The translations under genes were made by a program, and so were the position numbers. A DNA stretch of 50,963 bases. Origin: an uncultured Eubacteriales bacterium. GTDB lineage: Bacteria > Bacillota > Clostridia > TANB77 > CAG-508. A model generated the notes under the pieces. That model saw nothing but the letters and a program-made list of their open reading frames with translations, did no database searches and had not been told where the DNA came from. Numbering within the stretch: position 1 is the stretch's first letter; each line of letters opens with the position of its first letter. Below, piece by piece: positions 8,432 through 17,700 of this stretch. The stretch spans positions 1 through 50,963 of the forward strand of contig CASEIX010000035.1 in assembly GCA_949288095.1 (NCBI GenBank). Direction: 5' to 3'.

Positions 8432-9784
8432 ATGAATAAAAATGTAACAATGATTGTTGGTGTTAAATGGGGCGACGAAGGAAAAGGAAAAATTGCTGCC
8501 ATAGAAGCACAAAATGCAAAATTAGTTATTAGAGCAACTGGTGGAAGTAATGCAGGACATACTGTCATTTATAAAGGACAAAAATTACCATTACATTTAG
8601 TTCCAGGAGGAATTGCTTATCCTCAAACTACTTGTATTATTGGACCTGGAGTTGTTCTTGATTTAGAAGTATTATTTGAAGAACTTGCATTTTTAAAGAA
8701 ATGTGGTATTCCAGATATTGAATCAAGATTAAAAATTAGTGGACGTACACATGTCACACTTCCTTATCATAAAGATTTAGATGGTTTATATGAAGCTTTA
8801 AAAAATAAACCTGTTGGAACAACCAAAAGAGGAATTGGTCCAACTTATGCAGATAAAAGTAATCGTATTGGTATTAGAATGTATGACTTACTTCTTCCAG
8901 AAGATGAATTAACTCTTAAAATTGAAGAGGCTACAAAAGTTCATAATCAAGTTTTTAAAGCAAACAATATGGAAGAATGTATTGTAGATAGCAAAAAATT
9001 AGGAAAACAATATCATGAATATGGAGAAAAATTAAAAAATTATATCACAGATATTGAACCTCTAATTTTCAATAGTATTAAACATAATGAAAAAATCGTT
9101 GTAGAAGGTGCACAAGCTTTCCGTTTAGACTTAGACCATGGAGATTACCCAATGGTTACAAGCTCACATCCTGTTGTTTCAGGTACACTTTGTGGAGCCG
9201 CTTTACCTGCACAAGCTTTAAATGTTGTTATTGGTGTTGATAAAGCATACAACAGTAGAGTTGGTAATGGTCCATTCCCTACTGAGCTACCAGCTTCAAT
9301 TGATGAAAATGGAAATGTTATAAAAGATGCCACTCCTTTAGAAGGTGATGTTGTTCGTGATACAGGACATGAATATGGTACAACAACAGGTCGTCCTCGT
9401 AGATGTGGTTGGATGGATTGTCCTATCCTTTGTTCTGCTAAATTTACTTCAGGTATTGATTATTTATGTTTAAATCATTTAGATACTTTAGGAGAAATTG
9501 GTAAAAAATTAGGATATGTTAAAGTTTGTACAAGTTATATGTATAAAGGTGAAAAAATCCACCATTATCCAGATGATATCATGGTAACAGGTGAAATTCC
9601 TGAACCTATTTATGAAACTTTAGAAGGTGGTTGGACAATTGATTCTTCTTGTAAAAAATATGAAGACCTTCCAGAGCTTGCAAGAAAATTTGTTGAAATT
9701 GTAGAAAAAGCTTCTGGTATTCCTGTTAAATATATAGGAACTGGTCCTGCTAGTGATGACTTGATTGTAAGAGAAGATATATAA
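8432..9784 (+). CDS. purA: Adenylosuccinate synthetase
   Basis: PurA joins IMP and aspartate with GTP, the first committed step to AMP. The 450-residue protein has the GTP loop GVKWGDEGKGKI at residues 10-21, GGSNAGHT, GTTKRGIGPTYADK, a VEGAQAFRLDLDHGDYPMVTSS segment, and the C-terminal GRPRRCGWMD and PVKYIGTGPASDDLI. It is somewhat longer than the usual 425-430 residues and departs from the common wording (GVKWGDEG instead of GAQWGDEG), suggesting a divergent clade with an intact active site. A clear intrinsic terminator follows. Confidence 0.95.
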   Translation: MNKNVTMIVGVKWGDEGKGKIAAIEAQNAKLVIRATGGSNAGHTVIYKGQKLPLHLVPGGIAYPQTTCIIGPGVVLDLEVLFEELAFLKKCGIPDIESRLKISGRTHVTLPYHKDLDGLYEALKNKPVGTTKRGIGPTYADKSNRIGIRMYDLLLPEDELTLKIEEATKVHNQVFKANNMEECIVDSKKLGKQYHEYGEKLKNYITDIEPLIFNSIKHNEKIVVEGAQAFRLDLDHGDYPMVTSSHPVVSGTLCGAALPAQALNVVIGVDKAYNSRVGNGPFPTELPASIDENGNVIKDATPLEGDVVRDTGHEYGTTTGRPRRCGWMDCPILCSAKFTSGIDYLCLNHLDTLGEIGKKLGYVKVCTSYMYKGEKIHHYPDDIMVTGEIPEPIYETLEGGWTIDSSCKKYEDLPELARKFVEIVEKASGIPVKYIGTGPASDDLIVREDI

Positions 9785-9790
9785 ATATTA

Positions 9791-9813
9791 GAGAGCCTAT
9801 GCTCTCTTTTTTC
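9791..9813 (+). terminator. Intrinsic terminator after purA
   Basis: GAGAGC-ctat-GCTCTC followed by TTTTTT, starting seven bases after the purA stop codon. Confidence 0.88.
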
Positions 9814-9817
9814 TTAT

Positions 9818-9846
9818 TTGAAAAAATCAAAAAATTATGTTAAAAT
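9818..9846 (+). promoter_or_regulatory. Promoter of engB/ysxC
   Basis: TTGAAA (9818-9823), a 17-base spacer and TAAAAT (9841-9846), located between the purA terminator and the AAGGAG ribosome binding site of the next gene. Confidence 0.7.
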
Positions 9847-9883
9847 ATGAAAATATAAAAACCAAAAAAGGAGAATTTTAATT

Positions 9884-10472
9884 ATGAACATAAAAAATCC
9901 CCAATTTGAAATATCTGCAGTTAGTCCAAAACAATATCCTAATAATCATTTACCCGAAATTGTTTTAGTTGGAAAGTCTAATGTTGGAAAATCCAGTTTT
10001 ATCAATACCATGATAAATAGAAAAAAATTAGCAAGAACTAGTAGCGAACCTCGGGAAAACCCGTCAAATCAATTTTTACAATATTGATGATATCTTTTAT
10101 TTTGTAGATTTACCTGGGTATGGATATAGTAAAATGTCCAAAAAAGAGCAAGAACAAGTAGGAAAATTTATAGAACAATATTTATTTCATAGAAAAGAAA
10201 TTGCATTAATTATCTTTTTGATTGATATTCGTCATAGCCCAACAAGTAATGATAGACTGATGTATAACTATATCATTTCTTCTGGATTGCCTTGTTTAAT
10301 TCTTGCTAATAAAGCAGATAAAATTGCTATTACAAAAGTAGATGATAGTGTAAAAACATTACAAAAAGAATTAAATCCTATTGGAGATATCCCTACTCTA
10401 CCTTTTTCTTCTGAAAGAAAAATTTATACGGAAAATGTTTGGAATTATATTGATGACTTTCTTTCAAATTAG
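9884..10472 (+). CDS. engB: Ribosome-assembly GTPase EngB/YsxC, needs one +1 frameshift at CGG
   Basis: EngB (YsxC) is an Era/Obg-type GTPase for late 50S assembly, essential in B. subtilis. The first 56 codons contain the G1 loop GKSNVGKSS (30-38) and reach GAA CCT; then comes CGG, after which the reading frame ends 11 codons later at TGA. If the C at 10052 is skipped, the frame reads Gly-Lys-Thr-Arg-Gln, exactly the conserved G2 'PGKT' motif. It continues through G3 DLPGYGYSK (75-83) and G4 NKAD (142-145) to the stop at 10472. The result is 195 residues, the normal family length. No other defect is present. The gene has its own promoter, ribosome binding site and terminator, as expected for a working gene. 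Confidence 0.9.
10052..10054 (+). other. CGG codon at +1 frameshift site in engB
   Basis: The local codons are GAA CCT CGG GAA in the initial frame. Dropping the first C gives CCT GGG AAA, which encodes the invariant Pro-Gly-Lys of the G2 loop. This is one of only three in-frame CGG codons found in the window, and all three are frameshift sites. Confidence 0.85.
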
Positions 10473-10528
10473 AAAAAGCAAACACTTTCTAGAAATAATT
10501 GTACCAAATTTGGATAAACATATATAAA

Positions 10529-10560
10529 AGAGACATTTAATCTTCAAATGTCTCTTTTTT
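10529..10560. terminator. Bidirectional terminator between engB and the minus-strand surface block
   Basis: AGAGACATTT (10529-10538), a seven-base loop and AAATGTCTCT (10546-10555), followed on the plus strand by six T. On the minus strand the stem overlaps the last codons of the signal-peptidase-like gene and is followed by TTTT. It separates converging transcripts. Confidence 0.85.
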
Positions 10561-11181
10561 GTTTCTTTTATTATACAAATGAACCTTTCTTCTCATTTTA
10601 TTTTTATATACTTTTTTATTATACATATATATAATTACAAGAAAGATTATGATACATAAAGTGGTTATTTTAGATTGCAAAATTTTAAGTCCTATCCCCA
10701 AATTCGGAATAACCATTATTACTTTTCCAATAATCTCGTTTTTATATACACCTTCTGAATCTATATAATAATTTTGATTTGATTTTGTGTGATATATTAT
10801 TTTTCCATCAAAGGATTCTACACTAACAACTTCATTGATTCTAATTTTTCCATTAATAGAATATGCTATTTTATCATTTACTCCTATTGCATTGTTTTTT
10901 CCATATTGTTTGGTTATGATAAGAGAATTCTTTGAAATTTCTGGTTCCATCAAATTGGTTTCCATTGAAAATAAACTGATTCCAAATAAGTTAAAATACG
11001 TTGTTTTTTTTATTGTTGTATTTAGTAAAAATATCATATTATACAATATACATAAAACCAACAATATATATACTATATTTATGACTATTTTTTTATTTCT
11101 AACACTTTTTAGAAATTTAATCTTTGTTCCTTTTTTCTTGCTCAATTTTTTTCTTCTCTCTCCTATTTTCTCTTTTTTCAT
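10537..11181 (-). CDS. Signal-peptidase-like (S26/SipW fold) protein lacking catalytic residues
   Basis: This 214-residue protein has a basic N-terminus, one membrane helix (about 34-54), an S26-like outer domain and a C-terminal helix (about 172-190). It aligns with its upstream SipW neighbour: LFGISLFSMETNLMEPEI against LFGYKAYMITTDSMTPAI, and INEVVSVE against ITHRITNI. The catalytic Ser before Met is Leu here, and the His of 'THR' is Asn, so peptidase activity is not expected. The frame overlaps the upstream sipW gene by 65 bases; a TTG near 11139 after AGGAGAG is a plausible later start. A non-catalytic partner or substrate-holding role is inferred. Confidence 0.7.
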   Translation of the reverse strand: MKKEKIGERRKKLSKKKGTKIKFLKSVRNKKIVINIVYILLVLCILYNMIFLLNTTIKKTTYFNLFGISLFSMETNLMEPEISKNSLIITKQYGKNNAIGVNDKIAYSINGKIRINEVVSVESFDGKIIYHTKSNQNYYIDSEGVYKNEIIGKVIMVIPNLGIGLKILQSKITTLCIIIFLVIIYMYNKKVYKNKMRRKVHLYNKRNKKETFED

Positions 11182-11704
11182 CCTTTTTTATTTTTAAAAA
11201 TAGTAATATTAATAAAATCAAAACAATTAATAGAAATACAATTTGGTTTTCTAACATATTGATTACATATCCCAATTTAGGTATTGTTAATACATTTTTC
11301 CCTTCTATGTTCGCATACTCTATTTTTTCATTATCTTCTAAATTATTATTATCTCCCTTAGTCGTATATTGTTTTTTTCCATCTTGTTCATCAATATTGG
11401 TAATTCGGTGTGTAATAACCTTATCTTTTGGTTTAAAGGTTATTACATCACCTGCTTGTAATTTTTCTTCCTGCACTTTTTTTACAATTATCACATCTCC
11501 GGCATTAATAGCGGGGGTCATACTATCTGTCGTTATCATATATGCCTTATATCCAAATAAGCTAATATCATCTATTTTGTTTATGTAAGAAATAAAAACT
11601 AATATTATGTTATATAATAAAATAATGATAATGACATCTAGTATTCCTTTTATTATTTTTGTATTTTTCTTTCTTTTATTTATGTTTTCAATATCATATT
11701 TCAT
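11117..11704 (-). CDS. SipW-type signal peptidase I (S26B, Ser/His)
   Basis: This 195-residue membrane peptidase of the ER/SipW type would remove signal peptides of exported surface proteins. It has an N-terminal membrane helix (about 22-42), the nucleophile segment ITTDSMTPAINAGDVIIV, the catalytic His in VITHRI, the TTKGDNNN segment, and a C-terminal membrane helix followed by a Lys/Glu-rich cytoplasmic tail. It lies 12 bases after the 2,765-residue repeat protein and is followed by the degenerate homologue. That neighbour is its likely substrate. Confidence 0.88.
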   Translation of the reverse strand: MKYDIENINKRKKNTKIIKGILDVIIIILLYNIILVFISYINKIDDISLFGYKAYMITTDSMTPAINAGDVIIVKKVQEEKLQAGDVITFKPKDKVITHRITNIDEQDGKKQYTTKGDNNNLEDNEKIEYANIEGKNVLTIPKLGYVINMLENQIVFLLIVLILLILLFLKIKKDEKRENRREKKKIEQEKRNKD

Positions 11705-11716
11705 CTTTCTAATTCC

Positions 11717-14700
11717 TTATTTTATAACAATATATTCATAAGCTTCTCCAACATAGTTCTCACCATCATATAATTTATATACTAATTTATAGGTTCCTGT
11801 CATTAATTCTGATTTTAATCTTAGGAAATAATTTTGAGAACTATTAGGATGATTAAATGCCATATATTCTTTTTCTTTATCTGTCGTAACTAGTGTATTT
11901 AAAACATACTCCTGTAAATCTACTTGTTCATATTCTCTTGAATATACATCATTGTATGTTCTTCTATATAATGAAACTGTTATATTCGGATCATCTAATG
12001 CAGATGAATATTCCACTGTACTTACTAATGAGTTTGTTCCATCAGCCGTATTTCCTGTTTCATTATCTACAATTTTTGCAGAATCATTTGTAACAACTTT
12101 TAATCCATATGCAGAATTGATGATGGTTACATTCAATTCTATCGAATCTGAAGCAGTTAATCCATAATAAATTCCATCTGATGAACCAAATGATTCTATT
12201 ACAATTTTATAATCACCTGTTGCCCAAGTTGTGTTATCTTCTGTATTAATTTTTATCCTAGCCAATACATCTGTTACTTTGTCTGCAATATTGATTCTAG
12301 TTGTTCCATCAACTCTTGGATAATATTTTTGTCCATCCAATTCAAAATTAACACCTAATAAACTATCTACATTTAATCTATTTCCATTCACATCATAAAT
12401 CGTAATCTTGATGCCCAGTTTTTTATCAAAATATTGTGTATCATATACTTTCTTAGAAGCAACAACAGTTTGTGTGAAAGTTGTTTCCACATTTAGATTT
12501 ATCGACTCTCCTAAATAAACTGTTTTTGGTTCTATACTTGCATCTAATTCGATTGTAGCATCTTGATTACAATATACAGAATATCGAATAACATCTCTTT
12601 GTACACCTAATACACCTGCTAATGTTTGGTTATTATCATTTCGAAGTTCCATTAATAAAGAATTATTTTGTATATTTTCTGTCATATTTGTATCTGCAAA
12701 ACTGACATGGAAAATAAAGTTTTCATATAGTAAGTTTTGGTCTTGTAAATAATATTTTTGGCTTTCTGACTGTTCATCATATTTTTTGTTTTCACTTCCC
12801 ATGGCAATAAAGTCTGCCAACCTATACACATATTTATTTTGTGCAACATCTTCACTTGTTACCACATAGTAATAATATGTATTTGTTACCATATCTAACA
12901 TAGTTAATTTTGTATTTTCTGGAAAACTATATGGATTTCCATTTGTATCTGTAGATACTAATACTCTTTCATCTGTTGCATAAGAATCATAGTAATCACA
13001 TTGGTCAAAATTTTCTAGTGTATGTGAAAAATATACTGAGAAATCACTTTTACTTGTTATGGTTGTGTCTGTTGAAGTAAATAATCCAAACTTTTGACCT
13101 GGTGTAATGGCACCTTCATAAAAATCATCTTGGAATAAATTACTAGAAATTGTTATATTAATATCTATCCAAGATACTTCGTAATTTAAATCATCAATTG
13201 GTGTCAATACTTGTAATCTAATTCTAACATCTCCTAAGGCTCTTTTTTCTGTTATATTTTGTGAATGATATAAACATAAGTTTAATGTAGGCGTATAGCT
13301 AGAATTGTCTTTATTATAATTCGTTGTTCCTGTATAACTTCCACCATCTTCTGTTAAAAATGTAGTTGAACCATTGGTTTCCCATCCACTATTTCCTGTT
13401 TCCATTGTTAAACCTAATATATTATTTGCTTTTTCTTTATCTTGTTCTATTGGATTAATTTCACTTGGATCTACTAATGTAACACCATTTGCCAATCCCG
13501 GTGAAAATCCTGTCACAATATATTTTACATTTGGTGTTGAAAATCCTTGAAGTAACAATTCATATGTTCCAAGTGTTATATATTTTGATGCTGTTAATTC
13601 TACATTAAATACTTGTACATTCATCTGTTCTCCAACAGTCCACATATAATATACATCGGCATCTGGAGTTGGTGTTATATAATTTACTTTAACAATTCCT
13701 TCTTCATTATAATTTGTATAAAATCCATCTACTGTTATATCATGATTTACCATATGTTGTCCCATTGCATATGAATTTGATACAAATGTTCCTTCATTTG
13801 TTATGGTTTCTCCATTATCATATTCATGATTATATAATCCTGTACTAGTATTTGGACTATTCCTACTTGAAAATAATCCAAAGAAAAACATTCCATAAAC
13901 CTCACCAAATGTTGATACTTGTTCATTTGTTGCTATGTTTAAGTTTTTACCTTCTAACATATATATTCTGTTATCAACATTTCTTACTGTTTCTCCAGTA
14001 TCTGGATTAATTGTAGCATAACCTTTTACTTCAGTTCCATTTTCATCTACAACACTAGATAATTTTGTAAGTAAGTTTGCACCATTTTGTAAATACAATG
14101 TTGAATTATTTTTTAATTTTACTTCATCTACCCTACTGATTGAGAAAAATGTTGTTGCATATTCATTTGTTCTATCTGTTGCTCCTGACAAAGATATCGC
14201 TGAATTAATAATCGTTGCTAAATTTGCTCTTTGTAAGGATACATTATATTGTGGACTGTCTACTGTTCCATAATTTTTTATGGTTATATAACTTTGTCCA
14301 CTTGTACTTGAAGCATTTCCTGAACCAAATATACTTCCTGTGATTGCAAATTTTTCATGTTGGTTTCCATCAATTAAAATATCTGTTCCATCTGTTACAC
14401 TGATAAATGAGAAATCATAGTTTTCATCTCCTGCTTCATTGGCTTCTCCTCCACCAAATACAGTTCCAACAATATTAACATCTCCCATTTGTAATGAAGA
14501 ATCTCCGACAGCATCATATCCAATCTTTGTAGCAGTTGTCCCATATACAACTGAAGTATTTGCTCCTCCATATACATTTCCACCAATTGTACCACCTACA
14601 ATATTTACCGTACTTGAAGTATGATTTTCTGAACTTCCTGTTGCAGCCTGGTTTCCTCCACCAAATACACTATTTGTTACCTGGTTTTTAGTTCCTTCCA

Positions 14701-17700
14701 TTACTAAATTTGTATTTCCATATACAGTTGCACTACTTCCATTTCCTCCTGCATATAGACTGTTTCCTAAACTACAATCTTTTACATGTACATTTGTATT
14801 TCCTGTAACCGTTCCTTCATTTCCTCCACCATAGACATTATCTCCAACAGTTGCATTTTGTAGAACTACATTTGTATTGGTATTGACACCTGCTTGGTTT
14901 CCTCCGCCATAGACATATCTTCCAACTGGTCCATTGATTTGTACATTGGTTACATTAGTTACTGCTTGGTTTCCTCCACCATAGACATCTGTAATTGTTC
15001 CATTATTTATAATAACATTTGGAGTCTCGCAAGTTCCTCCTAAGTTATTTCCTCCATATACACTTTGTATTGTTCCTCCATTTATCGTAACATTTGAAGT
15101 AATCGTTTCTCCACCTTGGTTATTGCCACCATAGATATTTTCATATGTACCTGAATTTATCTCAACATTACTTGTTTGCACTGTTCCATTGGTATTGGAA
15201 CCACCAAATACATTTTTCGCTTGTACGCCTTCTCCATAAATATATGTTTCTGGAACACCTGCTTGATTTCCTCCTCCAAATATATTTGGTATTTGATTTT
15301 GTGAAGCTTGTAAATACAATGTCGTTTTATTGGTATCTACTTGATTTCCACCACCATAAATCGCTTCTGTAATACTTCCACCATTTATTGTAATGATTGC
15401 ATCTAAAGTAGTTCCTCCTATATTGTTTCCACCATAAATAGTTCCGATTGTTCCATTTGATGTTTCTATATTACTTTTGTTTACCGTTCCTGTTTGGTTA
15501 GATCCACCATAGATGGTTGTTGTATTTCCTCCAGTTATCGTTATTTTTGTTGTTTCAACATCTGCTGAATTACCACCAGCATATACTGTATTGGATGTGC
15601 CTCCTGTGATATTAACAGTTGCATTGGTTACTTTTGCTTGGTTTCCTCCTCCATAAACTGTCTCTTGTGTCCCACCATTTATATTAACAATCGTATTTCC
15701 TTGTATTGCACCAACATTTCCCCCACCATACATACTAGCTGTATGATTTCCAGAATTTATATCGATAGTCGTATTTCCTTCTGTTTTGGCAATATTTCCT
15801 CCACCATAAACTTCTGTACTTAAGTTTGCTCCAATCGTAATATTTACATTTCCTATTAATTTTGCCATTTCTTCATATCCAGAAACACCCTCTCCTCCTC
15901 CAAAGATATTTCCTTGAATATTAGGTGTTTCTGTGATTTCTATGTTAGAAATTCCTTCCATTTGTGCTAGATTTGGTTTAGATGAATAATTATATCCACA
16001 ACCTGCTGCATAAATATCTCCTCCTATGACAGGAGAGCCTGAAATATTTATATAACTATCTCCATATAGAGAACCACCATCAGATGCTGTTACATTGGCA
16101 TTTAGGTATTCTGTATAACCATATCCACCACCATAGATATCTCCTCTAATGGTTCCTCCTGTGATATTGATATTTACAGAAGTATCAAATTCCTGTCCAT
16201 ATGATTTATATGGATCTGAAGAGTTTGGACTATATCCTGTAACACCACCTGCTCCTGCTCCATATATATTATCGATTATTTCTCCACCATCAATATTAAT
16301 TGTTATTGTTCCATAGTAGTATGAATCACATGTATTTCCGCCCTCATTAGGACTTCCCACTACATCCATATTTCTTCCAAGACATCCACCATAAAGTTCT
16401 TCTATTGTTCCGCCTGTCACATTAATCGTAGCTGTTCCCAAAAATGTATTTTCTGGGTAATTCCAATTGTTTGGTCTATCTGCCGAATCACCAATACTTC
16501 CTCCAATCAAACGACCAACACTACCATTTTCTATATTCTGTATTACATTTGAATAGTTATTTCCTGCAGCAGAACCTCCTGTTAATAAGTTTATATCATA
16601 ATCATAACTACCCTTTGTACTATTTTCTATATCTACTGTGATTTCTACATTAAATGAATCTTCTTTAGATGAACCCATGAAATCATGTGAAGTTGTCTGA
16701 CCTTGTCCTGCTGATGTTCCAGGTGTTCCACCACCTACTACTCTTGCAAATGCTCCACTCTTTATAATAATCTTTGAGTTGTTTCTTGGTAATTGGGTTT
16801 CATTATATCGTAACCATCCTGCAAAAAGGTGAACTGCTGGTGCATTTCCTCCAAGCAAACCTTGATTCGTATTACTACTATCATAATTACTCATTGTTAC
16901 ACCTTCACCAATTGTTACACTATAACCTTGAGCAATTAAATATAATTGTCCTCTCTGTCCATACCAAGTTAAATATTGGAATGTGGTATCTGCATTTAGA
17001 TATCTATAATTCGTTGTCAAGAAAGAAGTAGAATAAAAATATAATACAGCATCATAGGTTATTCCTGCATATCTTCCTGTAATGGTTGCTGGTTTATTAT
17101 ATGTATTACTTTGTTCACTATCATAGAAACTATTTGATGAATAAGTATCCATTAGTACAATGATATTCGTATTTCTTGTTCCATTTCTATCTAATTTTCC
17201 ATATGCTGTACTTAAATTTCTTACCGGTGTTTCTGGTGTAAATCCATCATTTCTATCATTTCCATTATTATAACTAACATATATAACAGTTCGATTACCA
17301 TAAATAAAACTATTTTCTACTGTCCATTCTGGTAATCTGGTATTTGTCGCAACTAATTTATATTCTATACCATTTTCCAAATTATCTAATGTAAGAGAAG
17401 TTGCATCTTTTATTGCTTCTTGGCCTCCACCTGAAGCATCACAAATATACCATTGATAAGTATAATCTGTTTGATATACATCATCTAATCCTACAATATC
17501 TAAGCTTGCAACCACACTAGCATTATTTTGGTTAACATTAAAATTAATATATACACCTATTTTAGGAATTAAGAATTTAGTTATTGCATAATATTCACCA
17601 TCATATGTTAAAACCAATATATTTTCATCTTCTGTTCTCATGGCCGGAACTGTATATGATGTTCCTTCAATAGAAGTATCCTCTACTCCATCTTTATACC

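Noticed and set aside
14300..16750. Regular short repeats that could suggest a CRISPR array
   Set aside because: They follow codon phase and encode the YGGGN-type protein repeats of the giant surface protein; no spacers or cas genes.
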